64,000 nucleotides of DNA, taken from NCBI GenBank assembly GCA_029564595.1, contig JAKQPS010000082.1, positions 112,558 to 176,557 of the forward strand, read 5' to 3'. Below are positions 45,305 through 54,583 of the stretch, in pieces. The position numbers were made by a program, and so were the translations under genes. The stretch comes from a bacterium (lineage in GTDB: Bacteria; UBP15; UBA6099). Positions within the stretch are counted from its first letter, which is position 1; every line of letters begins with the position of its first letter. The notes below the pieces were generated by a model. It saw only the letters and a list, made by a program, of their open reading frames with translations, was not told the DNA's origin and did not search any database.

Positions 45305-45343
45305 GCGGGGGCGGGGATTATGATTTCCCCGCCCCGCTTTTTT
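45305..45343 (+). terminator. GC-rich hairpin with T-run between livK and livH
   Basis: GCGGGGGCGGGGA pairs with TCCCCGCCCCGC (one bulged G) and is followed by six Ts. It lies 18 bases after livK and ends 10 bases before livH, so it probably works as a partial terminator that keeps binding-protein mRNA in excess over permease mRNA. Confidence 0.75.
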
Positions 45344-45352
45344 AAGGCATCG

Positions 45353-46249
45353 ATGACTATAACAGAGCAGATTTTGCAGTATGTTTTGAGCGGATTGGTG
45401 ATGGGCAGCAGCTATGCTCTTATTGCTCTCGGTTTCACCATAATATATAACGGAACCAACATCATTAACTTTGCGCAGGGGGAATTTGTCGTAATCGGCA
45501 GCCTGCTGATGGTGACAATGACGGAAGTCTACGAGCTTCCGATGCCGCTGGCGTTTATTATAGCCGTGGCCGGCACTGCGCTAGTGGCTTTCGCGCTTCA
45601 ACGTCTTGCCATTCATCCTCTTAGAAACTCCAATGCGATGACCCTGATAATCGTGACAATCGGCGCGTCTATAGTTTTGCGCGGCATATCCATGTTTATT
45701 TGGGGAAAAGACGCATACGCTATGAGGCATTTCAGCGGAGAAGAGCCGATTGAAATTTTTGGAGCCACCATTCTCCCTCAAAGTTTCTGGGTTTTCGGGA
45801 TAACTATAGCGGCGGTTGTGTTGCTCCAGTTGTTTTACAGGAAAACGCTTATGGGAAAGGCGATGCTTGCAACCGCCGTAAATAAAACGGCCGCCAGACT
45901 CATGGGTATAAATGTCGAGAATGTGCTTTTAATATCATTCGTGGTCAGCGGAGCGCTTGGCGCGACCGCCGGAATCATCATCGCTCCATTAAATTTAGCC
46001 AAATACGACGCGGGAGTCATGCTGGGCCTGAAAGGATTCTGCGCTTGCATTTTAGGCGGGCTTGGCAGCAGCGGCGGCGCTATAATAGGCGGAATCCTTC
46101 TCGGCATTATAGAGGCCCTCGGCGCGGGACTTATTTCTTCCAGCTATCGCGACGCAATCGCGTTCGTCATCCTTCTGTTGGTTTTGTTCGTGAGACCGCA
46201 GGGTTTGGCCCCTCTCAAAGAGATGATGATGGGGCAGGAAAAACAGTAA
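45353..46249 (+). CDS. livH: branched-chain amino-acid ABC transporter permease LivH
   Basis: About 298 residues, mostly helical membrane segments. ILQYVLSGLVMGSSYALIAL and YNGTNIINFAQGEFV are the LivH start; GLKGFCACILGGLGSSGGA near the end is the permease loop that contacts the ATPases. ATG 45353 avoids the terminator hairpin; the longer frame from 45320 begins inside it. It overlaps livM in TAATG. Confidence 0.93.
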   Translation: MTITEQILQYVLSGLVMGSSYALIALGFTIIYNGTNIINFAQGEFVVIGSLLMVTMTEVYELPMPLAFIIAVAGTALVAFALQRLAIHPLRNSNAMTLIIVTIGASIVLRGISMFIWGKDAYAMRHFSGEEPIEIFGATILPQSFWVFGITIAAVVLLQLFYRKTLMGKAMLATAVNKTAARLMGINVENVLLISFVVSGALGATAGIIIAPLNLAKYDAGVMLGLKGFCACILGGLGSSGGAIIGGILLGIIEALGAGLISSSYRDAIAFVILLLVLFVRPQGLAPLKEMMMGQEKQ

Positions 46250-47250
46250 TGAAATCTTTGTTAAAAAATGATTACGGGATTCTGGTCGCGTTGATGTTCG
46301 TTCTAGCCGCTCCGCCGATACTTGTCAAATTCGGGGCGATGAATTCTTACTATATCAGCATTCTTATCTTTATGGCTTTGAATACGATGATTGCCGTGGG
46401 GTTGAACCTTTTAGTCTGTCACGCCGGCCAGATATCTCTCGGACACGCCGCATTCTACGGAATAGGCGCTTATACGTCCGCGATTTTGACCGTGGTTTAC
46501 GGTTGCCCGCTATGGGTGGATGTTATCGCGGCTATGGTTCTGTCCGGAGTCATCGCTTATCTGGTCGGCGCGCCCACTCTGAAGTTGAAAGGGCACTATC
46601 TGGCTGTGGCGACGATGGGCCTCGGCATAATAGCTTTCATCGTTATGAACGAGTGGCATTCCGTCACGGAAGGCCCTTCGGGAATCGTAGGGATTCCCCG
46701 TCTGAAGATTTTTGAAACCGTCATGAGGACGGATATGCAGGTGTATTACCTGTATTGGGCCATAGCTTTAATTGTTATTTTGGTGGCGATTAACATATTG
46801 AATTCCAGAGTCGGCAGGGCTTTGCGCGCGTTGCACGGAAGCGAGACGGCGGCGGCGGCTATGGGAGTGAATGTTAATTCCTACAAACTTAAAGTGTTTG
46901 TAATCAGCGCCGTGTTTGCCGGGCTTGCCGGAAGCTTGTACGCGCACTACATGACTTTCATAAGCCCTCCTTCTTTCGGGCTTCAGTTCTCGATAATGCT
47001 CGTGCTGATGATAATAGTCGGCGGAGCAGAGACCATCTGGGGCGCTTTGATCGGGGCGGTTCTGATAACGTCTATGAGAGCGTTTCTCGGAGAGGCTCTC
47101 GGCGCGTATAAAGACTACGATGTGATTGTCTACGGGCTTGTAATGATGGTGGTAATGATATTCATACCGGCTGGATTGGCGGGCGGAGTCTCCATTATCG
47201 CGCGAAAACTGAAGCGCGGTTCCGCTCAGCCTGAAGAGATCGGCGCATGA
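46249..47250 (+). CDS. livM: branched-chain amino-acid ABC transporter permease LivM
   Basis: About 333 residues starting at ATG 46249, which shares a base with the livH stop. MIAVGLNLLVCHAGQISLGH is the LivM motif, with about ten membrane segments and IMLVLMIIVGGAETIWGALI in the ATPase-contact region. It pairs with LivH to form the membrane channel. The longer reading frame back to 46045 overlaps livH and is not used. Confidence 0.93.
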   Translation: MKSLLKNDYGILVALMFVLAAPPILVKFGAMNSYYISILIFMALNTMIAVGLNLLVCHAGQISLGHAAFYGIGAYTSAILTVVYGCPLWVDVIAAMVLSGVIAYLVGAPTLKLKGHYLAVATMGLGIIAFIVMNEWHSVTEGPSGIVGIPRLKIFETVMRTDMQVYYLYWAIALIVILVAINILNSRVGRALRALHGSETAAAAMGVNVNSYKLKVFVISAVFAGLAGSLYAHYMTFISPPSFGLQFSIMLVLMIIVGGAETIWGALIGAVLITSMRAFLGEALGAYKDYDVIVYGLVMMVVMIFIPAGLAGGVSIIARKLKRGSAQPEEIGA

Positions 47251-47274
47251 AACTCTTTTAGGGGACGGCTGTAT

Positions 47275-48084
47275 ATGGCATTCGCTAGAGGCTCCGATAA
47301 ACAAACATTCGACGGACCTCTGCTTAACGTGCGGAATCTCACCATCAGGTTCGGCGGGCTGATAGCCGTAAACGATGTGAGCTTCAGCGTGAGATCGGGT
47401 TGTGTAAAGGCGATAATCGGCCCGAACGGCGCGGGCAAAACGACCATCTTCAATCTGATAAGCGGCATTTACAAACCTGCGTCGGGCGAGATATTTCTGA
47501 GGAACCACAGGCTGGACAAGATGCCGATGCACATGATGGCCGAACTGGGGCTGAGCCGCACTTTCCAGAACGTTCAGTTGTTTCACAATATGAGCGTTCT
47601 GGAAAACGCGATGGTGGGCTGTCACACTAGAACTAGGGCAGATTTGCTGCCTTCGATTCTGAGGACGCCGGGCATGAGGCGCGAAGAGCGCGAGTCTCGC
47701 GAGTGCGCGATGGAGAATCTTGAAAAAGTCGGGCTTGCCGGATTTGCGGATTTGCCGGCAGGCTCTTTGCCTTTCGGCAAGCAGAGAGTTCTGGAAATAG
47801 CCCGCGCTCTTGCGAGCGACCCGGAACTGCTTCTGCTCGACGAGCCTGCCGCGGGACTAAACACGACCGAGACCGGCGAAGTGGGCGAGATTATCACCTC
47901 GCTCAAGGAAAAAGGAATGACTATTCTGCTTGTAGAGCATGACATGAGCCTCGTGATGAACATTTCCGACGAGGTTGTCGTAGTGGACTACGGGAAAAAG
48001 ATTGCCGAAGGAACGCCGACTGAGGTGCAGAACGACGCAAAGGTTGTATCGGCGTATCTCGGAGCGGACTTGGAAGCGGTATAA
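47275..48084 (+). CDS. livG: branched-chain amino-acid ABC transporter ATP-binding protein LivG
   Basis: 269 residues. Walker A GPNGAGKTT, a Q-loop region around LSRTFQNVQLF, a degenerate signature (LPFGKQRVLEIARALA, where LSGGQ-like residues normally stand, as in LivG) and Walker B LLLLDEPAAGLN with the His switch VEHDMSLV are all seen. It energises import with LivF. GGGGACGG precedes the ATG. Confidence 0.93.
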   Translation: MAFARGSDKQTFDGPLLNVRNLTIRFGGLIAVNDVSFSVRSGCVKAIIGPNGAGKTTIFNLISGIYKPASGEIFLRNHRLDKMPMHMMAELGLSRTFQNVQLFHNMSVLENAMVGCHTRTRADLLPSILRTPGMRREERESRECAMENLEKVGLAGFADLPAGSLPFGKQRVLEIARALASDPELLLLDEPAAGLNTTETGEVGEIITSLKEKGMTILLVEHDMSLVMNISDEVVVVDYGKKIAEGTPTEVQNDAKVVSAYLGADLEAV

Positions 48085-48140
48085 AGTTTGCGGACTCGAT
48101 CAAATTGTCCGTTCCTATAAGGAGCGGCACGGGAGGCAAT

Positions 48141-49325
48141 ATGAAAAGGAACAGGTTTGGCGTGTTTTGTTCGACCGCTCTCAGCGTTGCGATACTCGCG
48201 CTCGCGCTGAGCGGGTGTTCGGGCGATAAGGGCGCAAAGAAGGAAGAATCCGCCGAACCTTATAAAATCGGCGCGATATTTTCCGTCACGGGCAGAGGCG
48301 CTCCCATCGGCCAGCCCGAAAGGGAAACCGCCGAGCTTATGCGCGATCAGATTAACGCGGCGGGCGGAATCAACGGAAGAATGATAGAGCTTATCGTCGA
48401 AGACGACGAAGGCGACGAGACCAAAGCTATGATGGCCGCGAAGAAACTTATCGAGAAGGACGGAGTCATTGCCATTATCGGCCCCAGCCTCAGCGGCCCG
48501 ACCCTTGCTATTTCGCAATATGTGGCGGAAGCTCAGGTCCCGATGGTCGCATGCGCAGCCAGTGTTAAAATTGTCGATCCGGTCAACCCTTGGGTTTTCC
48601 AAGTGGCTCTTACAGACAGGCATTCCGTAAACAAAATTCTCACCTATCTTACATCGCAGGGCATAAACAAAATCGCTTTCATCAACGACAGCAACGCCTA
48701 CGGGGTTAGCGGCAAGGCTGAGATGACTGCTTTGGCTCCGAAGAAAGGCGTCGAGGTCGTGGCATGGGAGGCGTTCGGCGGCGAAGACACCGACATGACT
48801 CCTCAACTGACCCGCGTGAAGGCTTCCGGCGCGGAGGCCATCGTGGTATGGGGAACCAATCCCGGCCCCGCCGTCATTACCAGAAATATGAAACAGTTGA
48901 AGATGACTATTCCTCTGGTGCAGAGCCACGGCGTCGCGAACATGAAGTACATCGAGCTTTCGGGCGATTCCTCAGAGGGCGTTGTTCTGCCCGCAGGCCG
49001 CCTCATCGTCGCGAATCAACTTCCTGATTCTGATCCGCAGAAACAGATTCTCCTCGATTATACCAAAGCCTTCACCGAGAAATACAACAAACCTCCCGAC
49101 CATTACGGCGGGCATGGATACGACGCGATTATGCTGACCGCGAAAGCCGTCGAGAAAGCCGGCGCGGATAGATCTCTCATCAGAGAGACTTTAGAGAAAA
49201 CAACAGGATTCATCGGCACGGACGGGATTTTCAACATCACGCCTGAAGACCATAATGGTTTATCTGAGGATTCTTTCGTGATGGTTCGCGTCGAGAACGG
49301 GCAATGGAAGCTTCTCGATCAGTAA
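48141..49325 (+). CDS. livK: amino-acid ABC transporter substrate-binding lipoprotein, copy 2
   Basis: About 394 residues, lipobox ALSGC with lipid Cys at 26. It is closely similar to the protein at 44100 throughout (both have IVEDDEGDET, FINDSNAYGVSGK, GGEDTDMTPQLTR, WGTNPGPA and GRLIVA), so this is a tandem duplication around the permease genes. Differences in the hinge and pocket loops could give a second ligand range. GGGAGG lies just before ATG 48141. It separates livG from livF. Confidence 0.92.
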   Translation: MKRNRFGVFCSTALSVAILALALSGCSGDKGAKKEESAEPYKIGAIFSVTGRGAPIGQPERETAELMRDQINAAGGINGRMIELIVEDDEGDETKAMMAAKKLIEKDGVIAIIGPSLSGPTLAISQYVAEAQVPMVACAASVKIVDPVNPWVFQVALTDRHSVNKILTYLTSQGINKIAFINDSNAYGVSGKAEMTALAPKKGVEVVAWEAFGGEDTDMTPQLTRVKASGAEAIVVWGTNPGPAVITRNMKQLKMTIPLVQSHGVANMKYIELSGDSSEGVVLPAGRLIVANQLPDSDPQKQILLDYTKAFTEKYNKPPDHYGGHGYDAIMLTAKAVEKAGADRSLIRETLEKTTGFIGTDGIFNITPEDHNGLSEDSFVMVRVENGQWKLLDQ

Positions 49326-49400
49326 TTAGCTTCGCTGCGCGATAGTTTGTGAATGACGCGATTTGTTTTTTGATTTTGCTCAACGAAGGCGTTGCGGGTT

Positions 49401-50138
49401 ATGCTGAAAGTTAAAAGCGTCAGAGCCGGATACGGCGCTATCAGAGCCTTGAAGGGCGTGTCTTTCCATGTGAATGAAGGGGAAATAGTCACGCTTATCG
49501 GAGCGAATGGAGCGGGCAAGAGCACGCTTCTGAACACGATCTCAGGGCTGGTCAGATCGACGGCGGGCGAGATTCTCCTCAGAGACAAGCCCATTCACAA
49601 GATGACTCCGGCTCAGATCGTCAGGCAGGGGATTTCTCAATCCCCGGAAGGCAGGCAGGTTTTCGCCTCTCTCAGCGTGCGCGACAATTTGATTCTGGGA
49701 GCCTATCCTCGGATGAGAAGTTCCACTCGCGCGGAAATCGCTCAGGACCTTGAACATGTCGAACAGCTTTTTCCCATTCTCAAGGAAAGAGACCGCCAGT
49801 CGGCGGGAACCCTCAGCGGCGGAGAACAGCAGATGCTAGCTATCGGCCGCAGCCTAATGGCGAAGCCGCGCATTCTCCTTCTCGACGAACCCACTATGGG
49901 GCTTGCCCCGATAATTACCGCCGAGATTCTTAAAACTGTCCGCAGGCTCCGCGATGAAGAGGGCGTCACCATAGTCCTCATCGAACAGAACGCGCGGGCG
50001 GCTCTCTCTATTGCCGACAGGGGATATGTCCTCGAAACAGGCCGCGTCTCTCTCGAAGGCAAAGTGGAAGAACTCTTGGAAAACAGCGAAGTAAAACGCG
50101 CGTACCTCGGAAAAGGGTACAAGGAGGTCTGGGAATAA
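49401..50138 (+). CDS. livF: branched-chain amino-acid ABC transporter ATP-binding protein LivF
   Basis: About 245 residues. Walker A GANGAGKST, the LivF-like SISQSPEGRQVF equivalent (GISQSPEGRQVFASLSVRDN), signature LSGGEQQMLAIGRSL and Walker B LLLDEPTMGLAP are intact. With livG, livH and livM it completes the transporter. Start ATG 49401 rather than TTG 49392. It overlaps paaK copy 2 at TAATG, so the ligase is translated with the transporter. Confidence 0.93.
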   Translation: MLKVKSVRAGYGAIRALKGVSFHVNEGEIVTLIGANGAGKSTLLNTISGLVRSTAGEILLRDKPIHKMTPAQIVRQGISQSPEGRQVFASLSVRDNLILGAYPRMRSSTRAEIAQDLEHVEQLFPILKERDRQSAGTLSGGEQQMLAIGRSLMAKPRILLLDEPTMGLAPIITAEILKTVRRLRDEEGVTIVLIEQNARAALSIADRGYVLETGRVSLEGKVEELLENSEVKRAYLGKGYKEVWE

Positions 50139-51448
50139 TGCCGATCTTCGACAAAGATGCCGAATTGATGAAACGCGGCGAAATCAGGCAGTTGCAGCTA
50201 GAGCGCCTTCAGGCAATCGTCTTTCGCTGCCACAAAAGCGTTTCCTTCTATCGGAAAAAATTCGAGAACGCCGCGCTCACCCCGGACGACATTCAGTCGC
50301 TCGACGACATCTCTCGTCTGCCTTTCACTACCAAGGCGGACCTCCGCGACAGCTACCCTTATGGCATGTTCGCCGTCCCGCTGCGCGAAATTGTTAGGAT
50401 ACATTCTTCCAGCGGCGCCACTGGCCTTCCGACCGTCGTAGGCTACACCAGAAACGACCTTAAAAACTGGAGCGTCCTGTGCGCCCGCATCATGTTCGCC
50501 GCCGGCGTGACCGCTGACGATGTTGTTCAGATAGCCTTTGACTACGGCATATTTACCGGCGCGTTCGGAATCCATCAGGGCGCAGAACGCATCGGCGCTT
50601 CCGTCATCCCCACCTCCGTCGGCAACACCGACAGGCAGATTAAAATCATTCAGGACTACAAGACGACCGCTTTGGCATGCACCCCAGCTTACGCGCTCGG
50701 CCTTGCCGAAAAAATGGCCGAGTCTGGCGTAGACCCGAACACCACCTCTCTCAAAATCGGCCTTTTCGGAGGCGAACCGTGGTCCGAATCGACCCGCGCA
50801 AAAATTGAAGACAAGCTTTTTATTCGCGCTATGGACAATTACGGAATAAGCGAAGTCCTTGGCCCCGGCGTCGCGGGCGAGTGCGAAGCCCGCTCCGGCC
50901 TTCACATCAACGAAGACCATTTCTACGCTGAAATAATCAATCCCGACACTCTCGAAAAACTCCCGGACGGCGTCGAAGGCGAACTCGTCCTCACCACTTT
51001 GACCAAAGAAGGCTTTCCGCTCATTCGTTACCGCACCGGCGACATCACAAAACTGAACACTGAGAAATGTTCCTGCGGCCGCGAACTAGCCAGAATGTCG
51101 AGAGTCTTTTGCAGAGCTGACGACACCATTATCGTTCGCGGGATAAATATCTATCCCGCCAGAGTCGAATCTCTGATAAAAACTCCAGAAGGCATATTGC
51201 CGGAATACCAGATAATCGTTGAAAACGTGGATTCTCAGGATCAGGTTCAGTTGCTCATAGAGGTTACCGAAGAACTATTCTTGGACGAGATGAGACGACT
51301 GAGGGAATACCATCTTAACTTGGAAAAAACACTCAAAGCCTCGCTCGGACTGGCAATCAAGGCGAAACTAGTGGAGCCGAAAGCGATTCCCCGCGAAGGA
51401 GGCTCCATCAAACGCATCGTCGACCGCCGATCAAACAATAGTTGTTGA
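50138..51448 (+). CDS. paaK: phenylacetate-CoA ligase, copy 2
   Basis: 436 residues. IHSSSGATGLPTVVGYT (P-loop), YGISEVLGPGVAGE and IRYRTGDITKL match PaaK. It is clearly homologous to the copy at 42174 but diverged, so the two may favour different aryl or branched acids. Coupled to livF by a one-base overlap; the block ends in a bidirectional terminator after it. Confidence 0.92.
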   Translation: MPIFDKDAELMKRGEIRQLQLERLQAIVFRCHKSVSFYRKKFENAALTPDDIQSLDDISRLPFTTKADLRDSYPYGMFAVPLREIVRIHSSSGATGLPTVVGYTRNDLKNWSVLCARIMFAAGVTADDVVQIAFDYGIFTGAFGIHQGAERIGASVIPTSVGNTDRQIKIIQDYKTTALACTPAYALGLAEKMAESGVDPNTTSLKIGLFGGEPWSESTRAKIEDKLFIRAMDNYGISEVLGPGVAGECEARSGLHINEDHFYAEIINPDTLEKLPDGVEGELVLTTLTKEGFPLIRYRTGDITKLNTEKCSCGRELARMSRVFCRADDTIIVRGINIYPARVESLIKTPEGILPEYQIIVENVDSQDQVQLLIEVTEELFLDEMRRLREYHLNLEKTLKASLGLAIKAKLVEPKAIPREGGSIKRIVDRRSNNSC

Positions 51449-51563
51449 CGTTTTAGGCAAGATTATAATGCCTTTTCATATATGGTTGCGCTAATCAAAA
51501 ATCTTGCTTTTCGAGAAGCGGGCTCAACGCAAACTCATCGAATATTGACATAAAACTAGACAA

Positions 51564-51593
51564 TAAAAAAAGCCTCTTTCCAGAGGCTTTTTT
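51564..51593. terminator. bidirectional terminator between paaK and acyl-CoA dehydrogenase
   Basis: A-rich arm, AGCCTCT-ttc-AGAGGCT and a T run form a symmetric hairpin that can end transcription from both sides. It lies 115 bases after the paaK stop and 36 bases after the acyl-CoA dehydrogenase stop (reading leftward). Confidence 0.85.
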
Positions 51594-51629
51594 ATTCTGC
51601 TAAATTGACTCAGTATCGCATTCTGCAAA

Positions 51630-53492
51630 TCAAACTTCGAGCATTGCTTCGAGAGCGCTTTTGTCTCCCGTGTTGAACATGAAATCCTTTGCGAAAACAT
51701 CAGGAAGAATATTCGAGCAGAAGAACTGGGCGGTCTTGATTTTATTGAAGTAGAATTTGGCGTCCGCGTTGTCTTCCCGCACCGCTTTTTTCTTGTCGTC
51801 GTCATCCGCGCCTTTGGCGCTGTAAATGGCTTCAAGTTTATCGCCCGCGACTTTTGCCTGCTCCAGCATCAGATAAGCGCAGACGATGTGACCGAATATG
51901 AAGAGGAACGGCGTGGCGCAGAGCACAGGATAATATGGGTCTTGTTTGCCAAGCTTAGGAAGCTTTGCCGTAATGCCCGCCAATTTGTCTCTGGCTTTTC
52001 CAAGCGTGTCAACGCCGGACGAGAGGAGCGGGTTGTCCTTGTTGTCGGCGAGGAACTTATTCAGCTCCATCAAGAAGCTCATCAGCACCATGCCGCCCTT
52101 CATCCCGACTTTTCTTCCCAGCAGATCAAGAGCCTGAATGCCTGTCGTGCCTTCATAAATATTCGTAATCTTCACATCCCGGTAATACTGTTCGAGAGGA
52201 TATTCGCGGCAATATCCGTAGCCGCCAAGAACCATAATGCCCAGTCCGGTCACATCGTTTGCCACTTCGGTGCAGTACGCCTTGCAGATGGGGGTGAGCA
52301 GTTCGAGGTAGCCGTGATACTTCTCTTTTTCTTTCGGGTCGTCGGCGCACATGGCAAAATCGGAGTAGTACGCGGCGCGGTATAGCAGGGCGCGAGTGGC
52401 CTCCGTGTACGCCTTCATCGTCATGAGCATCCGGCGGATGTCCGGATGTTTGACTATGGCGACGCGCGGCGCGTTCACGTCCGCCATATTCAGAATGTCG
52501 ACGCCCTGAATTCTTTCGTTGGCGTACGCGAGAGCTTCCTGATACGCCTGTCCGCTCTGAGACATCGCCTGCACGCCGACGCCTATCCGCGCCTCGTTCA
52601 TCATCTGGAACATCGCAACGATGCCTTTGTTCTTCTGTCCTATCAGCCAGCCTTGGCACTTTCCGTTCTCGCCGAAATTCAGCGTGCAAGTGGGCGAGCC
52701 GTGAATGCCCATTTTCTTTTCAATCCCGCCGCACGCCACGTCATTTGATTCGCCGAGCGAGCCGTCCGCGTTAATCTTGAATTTCGGAACGATGAACAGG
52801 CTGATGCCCTTCATGCCGGGCGCTTCTCCGTCCACGTGCGCCAGAACGAGGTGGATAATATTTTCAGTTATATCCTGATCGCCCGAAGTGATAAACGACT
52901 TCGTGCCGGAAATCATATAGAAGCCATCGGGCGCGGAAGGGTCCGGCTTGGCGGAAGTCTTAAGATCGCCTACCGCGCTCCCGGCGGACGGTTCCGTCAG
53001 GCACATCGTTCCCGCCCACTTGCCTGACACCATTTTATCAATGTACAAAGCTCTTTGTTCGTCCGTTCCGAAGCTCTCAATGACATGCGCCGCGGCGCGG
53101 GTGAGGCCGGGCGTCATCATGAAAGTCTCGCAGGCCCCAACGAACGCTTCTCCGATGGCAATGCCGACAACCGACGGAAAACCGCCCCCGCCGTATTCCG
53201 GATTCCCCGTCGGCGCGACCCACCCGTTATCGCAATACTCCTGATAGACGGGAATCTGGTCGGCCGGAACGCTTACCTTTTGTGTTGCCGGGTCATACTT
53301 CGCTCCGATTTCATCCGCGTTCTTGTTCAACGGCGCAATCTTCTCAGTAGCGAACCTTATCGCTTGGTCTATCACCATGTCGCAGTCTTCCGGGCCGTAA
53401 TCTTTGAAGGCCTGAAGCGATAGTGTTTTGTTGAAATCCAGAACTTCTTTGATGATGAACTGAGCGTCTCTTTTGTCAAAGCGGTATGCCAT
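51630..53492 (-). CDS. acyl-CoA dehydrogenase with C-terminal extension
   Basis: 620 residues, longer than the ~380 of classic acyl-CoA dehydrogenases. MCLTEPSAGSAVGDLKTSA is the FAD/substrate region, GYGYCREYPLEQYYRDVKI and NIYEGTTGIQALDLLGRK hold the C-terminal FAD contact and the likely catalytic Glu. About 150 residues follow, as in DmdC-like and 'long' acyl-CoA dehydrogenases. It introduces a 2,3 double bond into an acyl-CoA and passes electrons to ETF, whose genes are not here. A branched or aryl acyl-CoA from the neighbouring routes is a plausible substrate. Confidence 0.9.
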   Translation of the reverse strand: MAYRFDKRDAQFIIKEVLDFNKTLSLQAFKDYGPEDCDMVIDQAIRFATEKIAPLNKNADEIGAKYDPATQKVSVPADQIPVYQEYCDNGWVAPTGNPEYGGGGFPSVVGIAIGEAFVGACETFMMTPGLTRAAAHVIESFGTDEQRALYIDKMVSGKWAGTMCLTEPSAGSAVGDLKTSAKPDPSAPDGFYMISGTKSFITSGDQDITENIIHLVLAHVDGEAPGMKGISLFIVPKFKINADGSLGESNDVACGGIEKKMGIHGSPTCTLNFGENGKCQGWLIGQKNKGIVAMFQMMNEARIGVGVQAMSQSGQAYQEALAYANERIQGVDILNMADVNAPRVAIVKHPDIRRMLMTMKAYTEATRALLYRAAYYSDFAMCADDPKEKEKYHGYLELLTPICKAYCTEVANDVTGLGIMVLGGYGYCREYPLEQYYRDVKITNIYEGTTGIQALDLLGRKVGMKGGMVLMSFLMELNKFLADNKDNPLLSSGVDTLGKARDKLAGITAKLPKLGKQDPYYPVLCATPFLFIFGHIVCAYLMLEQAKVAGDKLEAIYSAKGADDDDKKKAVREDNADAKFYFNKIKTAQFFCSNILPDVFAKDFMFNTGDKSALEAMLEV

Positions 53493-53685
53493 ATCGTTCC
53501 TCCATTATTATTGATGCGAACTTTTTGAGTGACATCTTGTGCAATATATCACAAGCGCGCTCCTTTTGTAAAATAAAAATTACCTGCAAATTCTCGCATG
53601 ATTTTCAAATGCGGGCGATTGTCAAAACGCGCGCTTCAGTCTTTTTGTTCTTGTTTGAAATACTCTTAAAATTGAGGTCTTATTG

Positions 53686-54435
53686 TTATTCAACTGAGCC
53701 GGAGCGATCTTCGACGACTTTGCCGTACAGTCTCACGAGTTCCGGAAATTCATAGTACTCCACAAGCTCTCCATGTGAAAACACGACATATCTGCCGATG
53801 GGTATCCCATACAACGGATCTCCGTATCTCCATCTTTCAAGTATCTTTGCGCCTTTTGATATGATATCCTTGGCTACTGGCTCTCCTATCGCCGATACGA
53901 CCTGTTCGTAATTCATCCCTATCAACAGAAATCCTCTTGAAGCATAAAACGCTTTTACAGGGTCCCAATCGGGATTCACTCTAAGCAGTTCTGCCGTTCT
54001 CGGATCATTTATTATTGATTTCACTCCCATTTTTTCAATAGCTTTATCGTCGCCTGCGGATAACGCTTTATCCAGAGAGTCGGATTCGCATTCATCGATA
54101 ACCGCTATGCCGTAATTCTTCTCATCGCCTCTCGGAACAATCACTCTCCTGACTTTCAGGTCATACTCCTTGCCGTCGGCAGGGCATCTCTTCATTGTTC
54201 CGGTCAACACGGATGACGTAGGATTGCGGAAAGAGGCAATATAAACAAAAAGAATAACTGACGACGCGCAAAGAACAAATAACAATGCCGCGTAAAACCA
54301 TGACATTCCGGATGCTTGCCCGGAAAAACGATTCCCTGCGCCCTTGTATCCACCTTCGCAGCGCGGGCATCTATCCGCGCCGCGCGGAATAGGCGCGCGG
54401 CATTTTGAGCATAGCGATGTCCCTCTAATATCCAT
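53686..54435 (-). CDS. zinc-ribbon membrane protein of unknown function
   Basis: 249 residues. An N-terminal zinc ribbon (CSKCRAPIPRG...CPRCEGG) is followed by one membrane helix (YAALLFVLCASSVILFVYIA) and an outside domain of ~180 residues with AIGEPVAKDII and a WRYGDP segment, which resemble the repeats seen in small SmpA/OmlA-like outer domains. No further function is assignable. It is divergent from another zinc-ribbon gene, with about 150 bases between. Confidence 0.7.
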   Translation of the reverse strand: MDIRGTSLCSKCRAPIPRGADRCPRCEGGYKGAGNRFSGQASGMSWFYAALLFVLCASSVILFVYIASFRNPTSSVLTGTMKRCPADGKEYDLKVRRVIVPRGDEKNYGIAVIDECESDSLDKALSAGDDKAIEKMGVKSIINDPRTAELLRVNPDWDPVKAFYASRGFLLIGMNYEQVVSAIGEPVAKDIISKGAKILERWRYGDPLYGIPIGRYVVFSHGELVEYYEFPELVRLYGKVVEDRSGSVE

Positions 54436-54537
54436 GCTGAATTACCTTTGCTTCCGAACTCGGCGGATTTCATTTCGAGCCGCCGACTAAAGTATATTTT
54501 GTTTGCGGCGGATTGAAAAGCGCGACACTCTATATCG

Positions 54538-54566
54538 TTGACGATGCGGCAAACGGATGTTACTCT
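54538..54566 (+). promoter_or_regulatory. candidate promoter for the gene at 54584
   Basis: TTGACG (54538-54543), 17 bases, TACTCT (54561-54566). The expected start of transcription leaves only about ten bases before the ATG at 54584, so the mRNA would be nearly leaderless. Confidence 0.3.
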
Positions 54567-54583
54567 ATCATTGAGGCTTCTAC

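Noticed and set aside
46045-46248. Upstream extension of the livM frame
   Set aside because: It overlaps the end of livH and has no LivM features; ATG 46249 in TAATG is the natural start.
46768-47625. 285-residue minus-strand frame across livM and livG
   Set aside because: Shadow of two strongly supported ABC transporter genes; His/Arg-rich and without any recognisable domain.
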